From an uncultured Paracoccus sp. (lineage in GTDB: Bacteria > Pseudomonadota > Alphaproteobacteria > Rhodobacterales > Rhodobacteraceae), in the NCBI RefSeq assembly GCF_947496875.1, contig NZ_CANMEH010000002.1, positions 372,001 to 436,000 on the forward strand: 64,000 nt of DNA. Reading direction: 5' to 3'. The position numbers were made by a program, and so were the translations under genes. This document shows positions 25,759 through 35,847 of this stretch, one piece after another. Each line of letters starts with the position of its first letter. The stretch's first letter is position 1. The notes beneath the pieces are model-generated. The model saw nothing but the letters and a program-made list of their open reading frames with translations. It did not search any database and had not been told where the DNA came from.

Positions 25759-27677
25759 GCGTCATCCTCCAGCCGGATCAGGGGGGCGCCCGCCTCGACC
25801 TGGGCGCCCGCTTCGGCCAGCACCTCGGCCACGGTCCCGTCGCGCGCGGCGGTCAACGTGTGCTCCATCTTCATCGCCTCCAGGATCGCGAGCCGATCGC
25901 CGGCCTGGACCTGCTGGCCGGCGACGACGAACACCGCCTTGACCAGCCCCGGCATCGGCGACAGCGTCACCCCGCCCCCCGCCGCTTCGGCCTGGCGGTC
26001 CAGCGGGTCCTGCGGGACCAGGGTCAGGCTGCGCCCCCCGAAGACGCTGACTCCGGCCGGATGGCTGACGATCCGCGACCGCCGCGGCGCGCCGTTCACC
26101 CACCAGCGGCCACCCTCATGCGCGACATCGTGGGTGGTGTCGTCGAGCGTGACGCGGGCGCGGCCCGGACCCAGAACCTCGACGACGCCCTCGCCGCCTT
26201 CCCAGGTGACGGTGCGGCGCAGGGGCGACCACAGCGTGGCTCCGCCGCGCACGTCGGGATCATGCAGGCCCGCTACGCCCAGCGTGGCCAGCGCGCGGGT
26301 CTCGGGCGACGGCTCGGCCTGATCCAGCAGGCTGTCCAGATCGCGGGCGATCAGCCCGGTGTCGACCTCCCCCCGGCGGAACCCCTCATGCCGGGTCAGG
26401 GCGATCAGGAAGTCCAGGTTGGTCACGGTCCCCGCCACCTCAGTGTCGACCAGCGCCTGCTCCAGTGCCCGCAACGCGATGGCGCGGGTCGGCGCGTGGG
26501 TAATGATCTTGGCGATCATCGGATCGTACCAGGGGCTGATGCTGTCACCCTGCCGCACGCCGGTCTCGTTCCGCGCATTCCCGGCAAAGCGCAGATGCGC
26601 CAGCCGCCCGGTGGCCGGCAGGAAACCTGCGGGCACATCCTCGGCATACAACCGCGCCTCGAATGCGTGGCCGGTGATCCGCAGGTCCTGCTGGCGGGCG
26701 GGCAGCGGTTCGCCGCTCGCCACGCGCAGCTGCCATTCGACCAGATCGATGCCGGTGATCGCCTCGGTGACCGGGTGTTCGACCTGCAGGCGGGTGTTCA
26801 TTTCCATGAACCAGAACCGGTCCGGGCGCAGCCCTTCGGACCCGTCCACGATGAACTCGATGGTGCCGGCCCCGGCATAGCCGATCGCCTCGGCGGCGCG
26901 GACCGCGGCGGCGCCCATCGCGTCGCGCATCTCCGGCGTCATGCCGGGGGCCGGGGCCTCCTCGATCACCTTCTGGTGGCGGCGCTGCAGCGAACAGTCG
27001 CGTTCGAACAGGTGCACGGCCCGCTGTCCGTCGCCGAACACCTGCACCTCGATGTGGCGCGGGGCGGTCACGTATTTCTCGATCAGCACGGCGGGGTTGC
27101 CGAAGGCGGTCTGCGCCTCGCCGATGGCGCTGGCGAGCGCGTCGGGGAACTCCGCAGCCCGTTCGACCCGGCGCATGCCCTTGCCGCCGCCGCCCGCAAC
27201 GGCCTTGATCAGCACCGGATAGCCGATCTGCGCGGCCTCGGCGGCCAGAGCCGCGGCATCCTGGTTGTCGCCGTGATAACCGGGCACGACGGGAACGCCG
27301 GCCTCTTGCATCAGCGCCTTGGCCGCGTCCTTCAGCCCCATGGCGCGGATCGCCCGGGCCGACGGGCCGATGAACACAAGCCCCGCGGCCTCCACCGCGT
27401 CCACGAAGTCGGGGTTTTCCGACAGGAAGCCATAGCCGGGGTGGATCGCCTCGGCCCCGGCATCGAGGGCCGCCTGAATGATCACGTCGCCGCGCAGGTA
27501 GCTGTCCCTTGGGGCGGGGCCGCCGATATGCACGGCCTCGTCGGCCATCGCGACATGGCGGGCACCCCGGTCCGCGTCGGAATAGACGGCGACCGAGGTC
27601 ACGCCCATCCGCCGGCAGCTGTCGATGATGCGGCAGGCGATCTCGCCCCGATTGGCAATCAGGATCTTGCTGAACAT
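25755..27677 (-). CDS. liuD: Methylcrotonyl-CoA carboxylase alpha (biotin carboxylase/BCCP) subunit
   Basis: A 640-residue subunit that carboxylates biotin with ATP and bicarbonate and carries the biotin. The N-terminal biotin carboxylase domain begins with SKILIANRGEIACRI. It has the ATP-grasp loop KAVAGGGGKGMR (near residue 160) and EMNTRLQVEHPVTE. The C-terminal BCCP domain has the biotin site EAMKMEH with the acceptor Lys at about residue 603. Pairing with the beta subunit upstream and the liu context point to 3-methylcrotonyl-CoA, not propionyl-CoA or acetyl-CoA. The stop overlaps the GST start (ATGA). Confidence 0.94.
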   Translation of the reverse strand: MFSKILIANRGEIACRIIDSCRRMGVTSVAVYSDADRGARHVAMADEAVHIGGPAPRDSYLRGDVIIQAALDAGAEAIHPGYGFLSENPDFVDAVEAAGLVFIGPSARAIRAMGLKDAAKALMQEAGVPVVPGYHGDNQDAAALAAEAAQIGYPVLIKAVAGGGGKGMRRVERAAEFPDALASAIGEAQTAFGNPAVLIEKYVTAPRHIEVQVFGDGQRAVHLFERDCSLQRRHQKVIEEAPAPGMTPEMRDAMGAAAVRAAEAIGYAGAGTIEFIVDGSEGLRPDRFWFMEMNTRLQVEHPVTEAITGIDLVEWQLRVASGEPLPARQQDLRITGHAFEARLYAEDVPAGFLPATGRLAHLRFAGNARNETGVRQGDSISPWYDPMIAKIITHAPTRAIALRALEQALVDTEVAGTVTNLDFLIALTRHEGFRRGEVDTGLIARDLDSLLDQAEPSPETRALATLGVAGLHDPDVRGGATLWSPLRRTVTWEGGEGVVEVLGPGRARVTLDDTTHDVAHEGGRWWVNGAPRRSRIVSHPAGVSVFGGRSLTLVPQDPLDRQAEAAGGGVTLSPMPGLVKAVFVVAGQQVQAGDRLAILEAMKMEHTLTAARDGTVAEVLAEAGAQVEAGAPLIRLEDDA

Positions 27678-27680
27678 CGG

Positions 27681-27887
27681 TCAGTCCTCGGATGGCGCGC
27701 AGGTGTCGGGGCGGCTGGGCCCCGTACCTGATGCGGAACGTGGGGATGGTGACGACAGCGCGCGCGGCAGGGCGGGACCGGATGAGCCCGGCGAAGCGCC
27801 CCGCGGCATGGTGTTCTTGCAGGAGGCGTCCGCGCCGCTGCGTGCAGCGGCATCGGCCGGGACAGTCAGCGGGTGGGGTTCGGCCAT
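27681..27887 (-). CDS. Possible small Pro/Ser/Ala-rich protein between the carboxylase genes
   Basis: A 68-codon ORF begins 8 bases after the beta-subunit stop and ends 3 bases before the alpha-subunit start, filling the gap exactly. The sequence (MAEPHPLTVPADAAARSGAD and on) is low in hydrophobic residues and rich in Pro, Ser, Ala and Arg. It has no domain I recognise. GGCGGG just before the ATG is a weak ribosome site. The snug fit argues for translation; the composition is what an out-of-frame reading of GC-rich DNA would also give. Confidence 0.4.
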   Translation of the reverse strand: MAEPHPLTVPADAAARSGADASCKNTMPRGASPGSSGPALPRALSSPSPRSASGTGPSRPDTCAPSED

Positions 27888-27895
27888 CCCGCCGC

Positions 27896-29500
27896 TCACA
27901 TGCGGAACACGCCGAAGCGTGTCGGCTCGATCGGGGCGTTCAGGCTGGCGCGCAGCGACAGCGCCAGCACGTCGCGGGTCTTGCGGGGATCTATCACCCC
28001 ATCGTCCCAGAGCCGTGCCGAGGCGTAGAGCGGGTGCGACTGGCGGTCGAACATCTCGATGGTGGGGCGCTTGAACTCGGCCTCGTCCTCCGCGCTCCAA
28101 CTCCCGCCCTTGCGCTCGATCCCCTCGCGCCGGACCGTCGCCAGCACGCCCGCCGCCTGCTCGCCGCCCATGACGCTGATCCGGCTGTTGGGCCAGGTCC
28201 ACAGGAAGCGCGGGGAATAGGCCCGACCGGCCATGCCGTAGTTGCCGGCACCGAAACTGCCGCCGACCAGCATGGTGATCTTGGGGACTGCGGTGGTCGC
28301 CACCGCGGTCACCATCTTGGCACCGTGGCGGGCGATGCCCTCGTTCTCGTACTTCCGTCCGACCATGAAGCCGGTGATGTTCTGCAGGAAGACGAGCGGG
28401 ATGCTCCGTTGCGAGCAAAGCTCGATGAAATGCGCGCCCTTGACCGCGGCCTCGCTGAACAGCACGCCGTTGTTGGCGACGATGCCGACCGGACATCCCT
28501 CGATGTGGGCAAACCCGGTGACCAGCGTCTCGCCGAAGCGCGGCTTGAACTCGTCGAAGCGGCTGCCGTCCACGACCCGCGCGATCACCTCGCGAATGTC
28601 ATAGGGCGTGCGCAGGTCGGCGGGAACGACGCCGAGGATCTCGTCGGGGTCATAGAGCGGGGCTTCGGGTGACTGCCAGACCACCGTCTGCGGCAGGCGG
28701 CGGTTCAGGTGGCTGACCGCCCGGCGGGCCAGCGCCAGCGCATGGGTGTCATCCTCGGCCAGGTAATCCGCCACGCCGGACAGGCGGGTGTGCACGTCGC
28801 CGCCGCCGAGATCCTCGGCGCTGACCACCTCGCCGGTGGCCGCCTTGACCAGGGGGGGGCCCGCCAGGAAGATGGTGCCCTGGTCGCGCACGATGATGGT
28901 CACGTCCGACATGGCCGGCACATAGGCGCCGCCGGCGGTGCAGCTTCCCATCACCACGGCGATCTGCGGGATGCCCTTGGCGCTCATCTGCGCCTGGTTG
29001 TAGAAGATCCGGCCGAAATGGTCGCGGTCGGGGAACACCTCGTCCTGGTTCGGCAAGTTCGCCCCGCCCGAGTCGACGAGGTAGATGCAGGGCAGGTGGC
29101 AGGTCTCGGCGATCTCCTGCGCGCGCAGGTGCTTTTTCACCGTGATCGGGTAATAGGTGCCGCCCTTCACGGTGGCATCGTTGGCGACGACCATCACGTC
29201 CTGGCCATGGACCCGCCCCACCCCGGCGATCACGCCGGCGCCGGGCGCGGCATTGTCGTACATGTCATGGGCCGCAGTCGCGCCGATTTCGAGAAAGGGC
29301 GAGCCGGGGTCAAGCAGGTTTGCCACCCGTTCCCGCGGCGGCATCTTGCCGCGCCCGACATGGCGGGCCAGCGCGTCCGCCCCGCCGCCCGCGGTCGCTG
29401 CGTCCGCGGCCTGCCGGATCGTGTCCAGCATTGCCAGATGCGCCGCGCGGTTGCTGCGGAACGCGTCCGAGGCGGGGATGGCAGAGGATTTCAGCTTCAT
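27896..29500 (-). CDS. liuB: Methylcrotonyl-CoA carboxylase beta (carboxyltransferase) subunit
   Basis: The 534-residue carboxyltransferase moves CO2 from carboxybiotin to 3-methylcrotonyl-CoA. N- and C-lobes of the crotonase-like fold are present. [21 protein letters not shown] and [17 protein letters not shown] lie in the first lobe. [31 protein letters not shown] and [16 protein letters not shown] lie in the second. These are typical of MCC beta rather than propionyl-CoA carboxylase. Start and stop of neighbouring genes overlap: ATGA with the acyl-CoA synthetase upstream. Confidence 0.95.
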   Translation of the reverse strand: MKLKSSAIPASDAFRSNRAAHLAMLDTIRQAADAATAGGGADALARHVGRGKMPPRERVANLLDPGSPFLEIGATAAHDMYDNAAPGAGVIAGVGRVHGQDVMVVANDATVKGGTYYPITVKKHLRAQEIAETCHLPCIYLVDSGGANLPNQDEVFPDRDHFGRIFYNQAQMSAKGIPQIAVVMGSCTAGGAYVPAMSDVTIIVRDQGTIFLAGPPLVKAATGEVVSAEDLGGGDVHTRLSGVADYLAEDDTHALALARRAVSHLNRRLPQTVVWQSPEAPLYDPDEILGVVPADLRTPYDIREVIARVVDGSRFDEFKPRFGETLVTGFAHIEGCPVGIVANNGVLFSEAAVKGAHFIELCSQRSIPLVFLQNITGFMVGRKYENEGIARHGAKMVTAVATTAVPKITMLVGGSFGAGNYGMAGRAYSPRFLWTWPNSRISVMGGEQAAGVLATVRREGIERKGGSWSAEDEAEFKRPTIEMFDRQSHPLYASARLWDDGVIDPRKTRDVLALSLRASLNAPIEPTRFGVFRM

Positions 29501-31059
29501 GTCTCACCCTTGATCTCGGCAACCGCGATCTTGCGCAGCTCGCGGCGCATGACCTTGCCGGTCACCGTCATCGGCAACGTATCCAGAAAGGCGATCTCGC
29601 GCGGATAGGAATGCGCGGCGCACAGCCTGCGGGCGTGGTCCTGCAACGCGGTTGCCAGTTCGTCTGACGGCGCGAAGCCGTCGCGCAGCACCACGTACGC
29701 CTTGACCCGTTCGGTCCGCACCGGGTCCGGCTTGCCGACGACGCCGACCTGCGCGACCGCCGGATGCTTCAGCAGCACGTCCTCGATCTCGCTGGGGCCG
29801 ATCCGGTAGCCGGCGGATGTGATCACGTCATCATCGCGGCCGACGAAACGGATGTAGCCATCCTCGATCACACCCCGGTCGCCAGTCACCAGCCAGTCGC
29901 CGCGAAACTTCGCCGCCGTGGCCTCGGGCCGGTTCCAGTAGCCCAGGAACATCGACGCCGCCCCCCTGCGGATGGCGATGTCGCCTTCTGCATCCGTCGG
30001 ATGGCCGTCGGCGTCGATCACCGCCACGTCGAAGCCGGGGACCGCCTTGCCGATGCTGCCGGGGCGCGGCGGGAACATCGACGCCGCGGAGGAGGCGACC
30101 ATGTTGCACTCGGTCTGCCCGTAGAATTCGTTGATCGTCAGCCCGAACGCGTCCTGCCCCCAGGCCAGGATCTCGGCGCCCAACGTCTCACCCCCTGATG
30201 CGACGCTGCGCAGGCCGGGAATGGTCGTGCCTGCGGCCTTGAGCAGCTTCAGCGCGGTCGGCGGCAGGAAGACGTTGCGCACCCCGCAGTCGCGGATCAG
30301 GTCGGCGGCACCCTCTGCCGTGAATTTCGGCATCCGCGCGGCCACGACGGGGATGCCCAGCGCCAGGGCCGGCATCGACACGTCGAACAGCCCGCCGATC
30401 CACGCCCAGTCGGCCGGCGTCCACAGCACGTCCTCGCCCGGCCGCAGCAGGTCGTGCGACATCTCGACCCCGGGCAGGTGCCCGGTCAGCACGCGATGCG
30501 CGTGCAGCGCGCCGTTCGGGCTGCCGGTCGTTCCGGAGGTGTAGATGATGACCGCGGGATCCTCGGCCGTCGTCGCGGCCGTCGGGAACGATCCCGCGTC
30601 CCGCAGCCCGTCCTCCTCGGGCACGATCACGCGCAGGTCGAAAGGGGCCAGCAGGGCGCGACCTTCCGGGTCGGTGATGACCGTAGTGATGCCGGCATCG
30701 CCGAGGCGCAAGCGCAGCGCCTCCTCTCCGAACAGCTTGAACAGGGGAACCGAAATCGCACCGGATTTCCAGATCGCAACATGGGCCGCGGCAGTCCACG
30801 CCGACTGGGTCCGCAGCACGCCCACGCGCTCGCCCCGCTTCGCCGCCAGGGCATGGGCCAGCCGATCGGCACGTGCGCCAAGTTCGCCATAGGTGACGGG
30901 GTGGAGCGATCCGTTATGTTCGATGATCGCCGTCCGGTCCGGCGAATGCGCCACCCAGTCGCCGCAGACCTGATCAGCCATGTTCAGCCGCGCCGGCAGG
31001 GACCAGGCGAAATCGCGCCGCAGCCGGTCGTAGTCATGATGCTGCAGCAATGGCTGCAT
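29497..31059 (-). CDS. AMP-dependent acyl-CoA synthetase of the liu operon
   Basis: A 520-residue ANL-superfamily enzyme that activates a carboxylic acid to its CoA thioester through an acyl-adenylate. Motifs are [18 protein letters not shown] (P-loop, about residues 168-185), [20 protein letters not shown], and the hinge [16 protein letters not shown]. The catalytic Lys lies in [12 protein letters not shown] near the end. Its place between isovaleryl-CoA dehydrogenase and MCC suggests isovalerate or a related branched acid as substrate; this is inference. The stop overlaps the liuB start. Confidence 0.9.
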   Translation of the reverse strand: MQPLLQHHDYDRLRRDFAWSLPARLNMADQVCGDWVAHSPDRTAIIEHNGSLHPVTYGELGARADRLAHALAAKRGERVGVLRTQSAWTAAAHVAIWKSGAISVPLFKLFGEEALRLRLGDAGITTVITDPEGRALLAPFDLRVIVPEEDGLRDAGSFPTAATTAEDPAVIIYTSGTTGSPNGALHAHRVLTGHLPGVEMSHDLLRPGEDVLWTPADWAWIGGLFDVSMPALALGIPVVAARMPKFTAEGAADLIRDCGVRNVFLPPTALKLLKAAGTTIPGLRSVASGGETLGAEILAWGQDAFGLTINEFYGQTECNMVASSAASMFPPRPGSIGKAVPGFDVAVIDADGHPTDAEGDIAIRRGAASMFLGYWNRPEATAAKFRGDWLVTGDRGVIEDGYIRFVGRDDDVITSAGYRIGPSEIEDVLLKHPAVAQVGVVGKPDPVRTERVKAYVVLRDGFAPSDELATALQDHARRLCAAHSYPREIAFLDTLPMTVTGKVMRRELRKIAVAEIKGET

Positions 31060-31131
31060 CAGATCGCGCCCGCGCGGCCTGCGGCCGATCCAGTTTCCTG
31101 CGTCTGCACGGCTTCCCCTCCCCCGTCTCGT

Positions 31132-31539
31132 TCAGCTGGCCAGTTCGCGTCGCACCGCCTCGAGTTCTCGCTCGAGGAAGAATGATATCACGGAGCGGAT
31201 CAGCACCAGCAGTCCCAGATAAACCAGATCCGCCATCGCCAGGCTGACCGCGGTGTGGATGATGTCGGACACGATCAGGATTTCCAGCCCCGCCAGGATA
31301 TAACGCCCCAGCTCGACCCGTTCGGAATTGATCCCCTTCACCCGTTCGTCGGGGCGGCGATTGAACTCGGCCCGCAGAACCCCCAGGATGAAGCGGAACG
31401 CGCCGACCAGCAGCACCGCGATGGCGAACAGATCTATGGCCGTCGCGGTCCACTCGATCAGTTCGACCAGGGGCTGCAGCGTGCCATGCAGCACCCCCTT
31501 GTCGCGGACGTAGTCGAAGAAGGACGTGGCCTCCATCAC
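31132..31539 (-). CDS. DUF1622 membrane protein
   Basis: A 135-residue inner-membrane protein with three hydrophobic stretches, near residues 32-52, 78-98 and 103-120. The DUF1622 pattern ATAIDLFAIAVLLVGAFRFI and RVELGRYILAGLEILIVSDII is clear. It has no known function. It sits on the same strand inside the liu gene run, about 100 bases after isovaleryl-CoA dehydrogenase and 72 before the acyl-CoA synthetase. The gaps are larger than elsewhere in the operon, so it may have its own promoter or be a passenger. Confidence 0.87.
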   Translation of the reverse strand: MMEATSFFDYVRDKGVLHGTLQPLVELIEWTATAIDLFAIAVLLVGAFRFILGVLRAEFNRRPDERVKGINSERVELGRYILAGLEILIVSDIIHTAVSLAMADLVYLGLLVLIRSVISFFLERELEAVRRELAS

Positions 31540-31643
31540 GCCTCACCCGATCCTGCGCGGCCCGGTCGCGGCGGCTCGGCGCGCGGACAGATCAGCCGCA
31601 GCGCAGCCGACCGACCCGGCCGGAATGCAGGCGAAACGACCGG

Positions 31644-32804
31644 TCACTCCGCCGCCATCAGCTCGCGCCCGATCAGCATCCGCCGGATCTCGCTGGTGCC
31701 GGCGCCGATCTCCATCAGCTTGGCGTCACGGAACAGCCGGCTGACCGCGGAGTCGTTCAGGAAGCCGGCGCCGCCCAACGCCTGCACGGCCTGATGCGCC
31801 TGCACCATCGCCTGTTCGCTGGCATACAGCACCGCCCCGGCGGCGTCCTGTCGCGTGACCTTGCCCGTGTCGCAGGCCTTGGCGACCTCGTAGACATAGG
31901 CCTTGGCCGTGTTCATCGCGACATACATGTCGGCGATCTTCGCCTGCATGAGCTGGAAGTTCCCGATCGGCTGGCCGAACTGCCTGCGCTCGCGCGCATA
32001 GGGCAGCACCTCGTCGAGACAGGCGGCCATGATCCCGGTGCCGATCCCGGACAGCACCAGCCGTTCATAGTCCAGCCCCGACATCAGCACCCGCACGCCC
32101 TTGCCTTCCAGGCCCAGGACGTTCTCGAACGGGAGCTCGGCGTTGTCGAAGATCAGCTCGCCCGTATTCGATCCGCGCATCCCCAGCTTGTCGAAATGCG
32201 GACCTTGGGTGAACCCCGTCGTGCCCTTTTCGACGATGAAGGCGGTGATGCCCCTGGACCCCGCCTCGGGATCGGTCTTGGCATAGACCACCAGCACATC
32301 GGCATCGGGTCCGTTGGTGATCCAGTACTTGCTACCGTTCAGCACATAGTAGCCGTTGCGCTTTTCGGCGCGCAGCTTCATGCCCACCACGTCCGAGCCT
32401 GCCCCCTCCTCGGACATCGCCAGCGCGCCGACATGCTCGCCCGAACAGAGACGCGGCAGGTACTTCCGCTTCTGCTCTTCGCTGCCGTTCAGCTTGAGCT
32501 GGTTCACGCACAGATTGGAATGCGCCCCGTAGCTGAGACTGATCGACGGGCTGACCCGGGCGATTTCCTCGACCGCAATCGTGTGGGCCAGATAGCCCAT
32601 GCCGGTGCCGCCGAATTCCTCGGGGACGGTGATGCCCAGCAGGCCCAGATCGCCCATCTCTCGCCACAGGGCGGCGGGGAATTCGTTCGAACGATCCACC
32701 TCGGCCGCGATGGGCTTAATCCGGTCCTGCGCCCAGCGATGCACCATGTCGCGCAGGGCGTTCACATCCTCGCCCAGATCGAACTCCATCCCTCGCGTGA
32801 ACAT
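31644..32804 (-). CDS. liuA: Isovaleryl-CoA dehydrogenase
   Basis: This FAD acyl-CoA dehydrogenase converts isovaleryl-CoA to 3-methylcrotonyl-CoA, the first committed step of the leucine branch. The 386-residue protein has LAMSEEGAGSDVVGM, YWITNGPDADVLVVYAKT and RQFGQPIGNFQLMQAKIADM. The catalytic Glu at about residue 247 in SGLDYERLVLSG is at the position specific to isovaleryl-CoA dehydrogenases. The ATG at 32804 is chosen because GGAGGGG lies 3 bases upstream. The frame is open to 32837, but that part overlaps the operator. It is the first gene of the regulated liu unit. Confidence 0.95.
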   Translation of the reverse strand: MFTRGMEFDLGEDVNALRDMVHRWAQDRIKPIAAEVDRSNEFPAALWREMGDLGLLGITVPEEFGGTGMGYLAHTIAVEEIARVSPSISLSYGAHSNLCVNQLKLNGSEEQKRKYLPRLCSGEHVGALAMSEEGAGSDVVGMKLRAEKRNGYYVLNGSKYWITNGPDADVLVVYAKTDPEAGSRGITAFIVEKGTTGFTQGPHFDKLGMRGSNTGELIFDNAELPFENVLGLEGKGVRVLMSGLDYERLVLSGIGTGIMAACLDEVLPYARERRQFGQPIGNFQLMQAKIADMYVAMNTAKAYVYEVAKACDTGKVTRQDAAGAVLYASEQAMVQAHQAVQALGGAGFLNDSAVSRLFRDAKLMEIGAGTSEIRRMLIGRELMAAE

Positions 32805-32822
32805 CTGCCCCTCCGCAGTTAT

Positions 32823-32836
32823 TGAACGGCCGTTCA
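32823..32836. promoter_or_regulatory. Perfect 14-bp palindrome, likely TetR-family operator of the liu operon
   Basis: TGAACGGCCGTTCA is a perfect inverted repeat lying 5 bases after the -10 box of the liuA promoter, over the predicted transcription start. This is the classic place for a repressor site. The size and symmetry are like TetR-family operators of fatty-acid and branched-chain catabolism genes. No TetR gene is in the window. Confidence 0.7.
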
Positions 32837-32837
32837 T

Positions 32838-33605
32838 TTAACTATGCGGCAGCGTCCGGTGACCGTCAAGCGCCAGAATGTCGGCGATGCTGGCGCGGAT
32901 CAATTCCAGCTGCGCCGGTGCGGAAAACCGGTGATCCGCATCCTTGACCAGCGTCAGGCGGATGTCGGGTCCGCTTGCGTGATCGAGCAGCCGCAGCGCC
33001 TCGTCGACAGGCACGTCGGTGTCGGCGGTGCCCTGCAACAGGCGCACCGGCATCGGCAGGTCCAGCGGGACCCCGAACACGCGGTGCTGCGCCCCCTGGT
33101 CGAACAGCCGGCGCGAAAAGACGTAGTCGCCTTCCTCGTAGACGGTCGGACGGGTGACAAAGCCCTGACCGGACAGGTCGGCATGGTCCGCGTCGCTGAA
33201 CTCGGCCTGCATCCGGGTGGTAAAGTCCGGGGCCGCGGCGATCGTCACCAGCCCGGCGACGCGGTCGGGGCGGGCACGGGCCAGCAGCAGCGCCAGCCAG
33301 CCGCCCAGCGACGACCCGACCAGCACCTGCCTTCCCGGCGCCAGCGCGTCGATGATCTCGGTCGCGTCCTCCAGCCAGTCGCCGATCCCGAAGGATTCGA
33401 GGCGGCCCTCGGATCCGCCATGGCCGGACAGGTCAAAGCGCAGCATCCCCCGGCGCTGGTCGCGGCACCAGCTTTCCAGCGCCAGCACCTTGGTCCCCTG
33501 CCGGTCGGACCGGAACCCGTGCAGGAAGACGATTCCGGGTGCGCCGCCGGGCACCAGATCGAAGGCCAGCCGGCGCCCCTGCGCGGTCAGATAGGTTTCC
33601 GTCAT
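32838..33605 (-). CDS. Alpha/beta hydrolase
   Basis: A 255-residue alpha/beta-hydrolase-fold protein of the serine aminopeptidase/carboxylesterase type. Visible are the oxyanion-hole segment VFLHGFRSDRQGTK (about residues 26-39) and FDLSGHGGSEG. The nucleophile elbow is GSSLGGW, with Ser at about residue 98. QGTADTDVPVDEAL carries the acid and DADHRFSA the catalytic His. The substrate is unknown. It is divergent from thrS, and its 3' end contains the liuA promoter. It may be read into the liu operon as well. Confidence 0.9.
   Translation of the reverse strand: MTETYLTAQGRRLAFDLVPGGAPGIVFLHGFRSDRQGTKVLALESWCRDQRRGMLRFDLSGHGGSEGRLESFGIGDWLEDATEIIDALAPGRQVLVGSSLGGWLALLLARARPDRVAGLVTIAAAPDFTTRMQAEFSDADHADLSGQGFVTRPTVYEEGDYVFSRRLFDQGAQHRVFGVPLDLPMPVRLLQGTADTDVPVDEALRLLDHASGPDIRLTLVKDADHRFSAPAQLELIRASIADILALDGHRTLPHS
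32841..32869 (-). promoter_or_regulatory. Sigma-70-type promoter of the liu operon
   Basis: On the minus strand TTGACG (32869-32864) and CATAGT (32846-32841) are separated by exactly 17 bases. The promoter lies inside the last codons of the hydrolase gene. The predicted start falls within the palindrome at 32823-32836, 30-40 bases before the liuA ATG. Confidence 0.7.
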
Positions 33606-33673
33606 CGCAGACTCCTTTCCGTTTCCACGAGTTTTCCCCGCTGCGGCGCGGCTTTGAAAGCCCCGTCGTGCGA

Positions 33674-33702
33674 TTGACAGCCCGGCGCAAAGACTTCATC
33701 AG
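33674..33702 (+). promoter_or_regulatory. Candidate sigma-70-type promoter of thrS
   Basis: A consensus TTGACA at 33674-33679 and CATCAG at 33697-33702 are 17 bases apart. The predicted start is about 50 bases before the thrS ATG. The -35 box is perfect; the -10 is moderate. No tRNA-like or T-box leader is visible. Confidence 0.5.
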
Positions 33703-33761
33703 CGGCGCGACATACCCGCAACCGGGCGTTCCGTGGGCGCCAGACCGACGAGGAGCCGCTG

Positions 33762-35711
33762 ATGGCCAGCCAGATCACCCTGTCCTTTCCCGATGGCAAC
33801 AGCCGCGACTACCCGGCCGGCACGACCGCGGCCGAGGTCGCGGAAAGCATCGCGCCAAGCCTGGCGAAACGTGCGATCTCGGCGACCCTGGACGGGCAGC
33901 ATATTGATCTTTCATGGCCGCTGGCCGACGGCGGGGCGATCTCGATCAACACGCTGAAGGACGATGGCCCCGCGCTGGAACTGATCCGGCACGACCTTGC
34001 GCATGTAATGGCGCGGGCCGTGCAGCGCCTGTGGCCGGACACCAAGGTGACCATCGGCCCGGTGCGCGACTACGGCTGGTTCTACGATTTCGATCGGGCC
34101 GAGCCCTTTACCCCCGAGGATCTGGGCGCCATCGAGACCGAGATGAAGCGCATCATCGCCGCCCGCGACCCGGTCCGCACCGAGGTGTGGGACCGCCAGC
34201 GCGCCGTCGAGCACTACAAGGCCGCGAACGAGCCGTTCAAGCTGGAGCTGATCGACCGCATCCCCGCGGGCGAGGATGTCCGCATGTACTGGCACGGGGA
34301 CTGGCAGGACCTGTGCCGTGGGCCGCATCTTCAGAACACCGGCCAGTTGCCTGCCGACGCGTTCAAGCTGACCCATGTCAGCGCCGCCTACTGGCTCGGC
34401 GACAACACCCGGCCGATGCTGCAGCGCATCTATGGCGTCGCGTTCCGCAACCGCGAGGACCTGAAGGCGCATCTGACCATGCTGGAGGAGGCCGCCCGGC
34501 GCGACCACCGCAAGCTGGGCCGCGAGATGAACCTGTTCCACATGCAGGAAGAGGCGCCGGGCCAGATCTTCTGGCACCCGAACGGCTGGACGATCTACAC
34601 CGCGCTGCAGGACTACATGCGGCGCCGGCAGCGCGCGGGCGGGTATGTCGAGGTCAACACCCCGCAGGTCGTCAGCCGCAAGCTGTGGGAGGAAAGCGGC
34701 CACTGGGAGAAGTACCAGGAGCACATGTTCATCGTCGAGGTGGACGAGGAACACGCCCGGGAAAAGTCGGTCAACGCCCTGAAGCCGATGAACTGTCCCG
34801 GCCACGTCCAGATCTTCAATGTCGGGCTGAAATCCTATCGCGACCTGCCTTTGCGGATGGCCGAGTTCGGGTCGTGCAACCGGTACGAGCCTTCGGGCGC
34901 GCTGCACGGGATCATGCGGGTCCGCGGCTTTACCCAGGACGACGCCCACATCTTCTGCACCGAAGCGCAGATCGAAAGCGAAACGAAGCGCTTCATCGAC
35001 TTCCTGTCGGCCATCTACCGGGACCTTGGCTTCGACAGCTTCAAGGTCAAGTTCTCGACCCGGCCCGAGGTCCGGGCCGGCAGCGACGAGGTCTGGGACA
35101 AGGCGGAATCGGCGCTGCTGTCGGCCACGCGCGCGGCAGGGATCGAACCCGAGGAGAGCCCCGGCGAAGGCGCGTTCTACGGGCCCAAGCTGGAATTCGT
35201 GCTGACCGACGCGATTGGCCGCGACTGGCAGTGCGGCACCCACCAGGTCGACTTCGTGCTGCCGGAACGGCTGGATGCGGAATATGTCGGCGAGGACGGG
35301 CAGAAGCATCGGCCCGTCATGCTGCACCGCGCGACGCTGGGGTCCTTCGAGCGCTTTATCGGAATCCTGATCGAGAACCATGCAGGCAAGCTGCCGTTCT
35401 GGCTGGCCCCGCGCCAGGTCGTCGTGGCGTCGATCGTGTCCGACGCGGATGACTACGTGCGCGAGGTGGTGGCGGCGCTGACTGCGGCCGGCATCCGCGC
35501 CGAGGCCGACATCCGCAACGAGAAGATCAACTACAAGGTGCGGGAGCACTCGATGGCCAAGGTGCCGGTGATCATGGCCATCGGCATGAAGGAGGTCGAG
35601 ACGCGCAGCGCCTCGATCCGCCGCCTGGATCAGCAGGGATCGCGTGTCGTGGCACTGGACGAAGCGGTCGCGGCGCTTGGCGCCGAGGCGACGCCACCCG
35701 ATCTGCGCTGA
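33762..35711 (+). CDS. thrS: Threonyl-tRNA synthetase
   Basis: This class II synthetase charges tRNA-Thr. The 649-residue protein has the N-terminal TGS domain (residues 1-62). The editing domain has [17 protein letters not shown] and WYDF-type residues, with the zinc-like HxxxH and Cys pattern in [13 protein letters not shown]. The catalytic core has motif 1 near [18 protein letters not shown], motif 2 [20 protein letters not shown] and motif 3 [19 protein letters not shown]-terminal anticodon domain follows. GAGGAG lies just upstream of the ATG. Confidence 0.97.
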   Translation: MASQITLSFPDGNSRDYPAGTTAAEVAESIAPSLAKRAISATLDGQHIDLSWPLADGGAISINTLKDDGPALELIRHDLAHVMARAVQRLWPDTKVTIGPVRDYGWFYDFDRAEPFTPEDLGAIETEMKRIIAARDPVRTEVWDRQRAVEHYKAANEPFKLELIDRIPAGEDVRMYWHGDWQDLCRGPHLQNTGQLPADAFKLTHVSAAYWLGDNTRPMLQRIYGVAFRNREDLKAHLTMLEEAARRDHRKLGREMNLFHMQEEAPGQIFWHPNGWTIYTALQDYMRRRQRAGGYVEVNTPQVVSRKLWEESGHWEKYQEHMFIVEVDEEHAREKSVNALKPMNCPGHVQIFNVGLKSYRDLPLRMAEFGSCNRYEPSGALHGIMRVRGFTQDDAHIFCTEAQIESETKRFIDFLSAIYRDLGFDSFKVKFSTRPEVRAGSDEVWDKAESALLSATRAAGIEPEESPGEGAFYGPKLEFVLTDAIGRDWQCGTHQVDFVLPERLDAEYVGEDGQKHRPVMLHRATLGSFERFIGILIENHAGKLPFWLAPRQVVVASIVSDADDYVREVVAALTAAGIRAEADIRNEKINYKVREHSMAKVPVIMAIGMKEVETRSASIRRLDQQGSRVVALDEAVAALGAEATPPDLR

Positions 35712-35778
35712 CCGTGCGGTTTCCTGTTTCGATGCCTTGACAACTATGACGTGTGCGAGACCGTGCAAAGGAATCGGC

Positions 35779-35807
35779 TTGCTTTTCCTTCGGAATCGGG
35801 CATGATT
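35779..35807 (+). promoter_or_regulatory. Candidate cspA promoter
   Basis: TTGCTT at 35779-35784 and ATGATT at 35802-35807 are 17 bases apart. This would give a leader of about 110 bases before the cspA ATG. A TTGACA at about 35735 is an alternative -35 but has no good -10. Confidence 0.35.
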
Positions 35808-35847
35808 TTCCGTGTGAGCATGACTTTCTACCGCCTCCCTTCACGGG

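Noticed and set aside
25860..27731. 623-codon plus-strand ORF opposite the biotin carboxylase gene, and similar long antisense ORFs (for example 20756-22480, 33912-35768, 44204-46000, 61422-63203)
   Set aside because: They are mirror readings of conserved genes. At high GC third positions the opposite frames lose stop codons, and the translations are rich in Arg, Gly, His and Gln without domains.
27681..28496. 271-codon minus-strand ORF reaching into the carboxyltransferase gene
   Set aside because: Most of it is an out-of-frame reading of a well-conserved gene; only the part in the gap (27681-27887) is kept as a low-confidence ORF.
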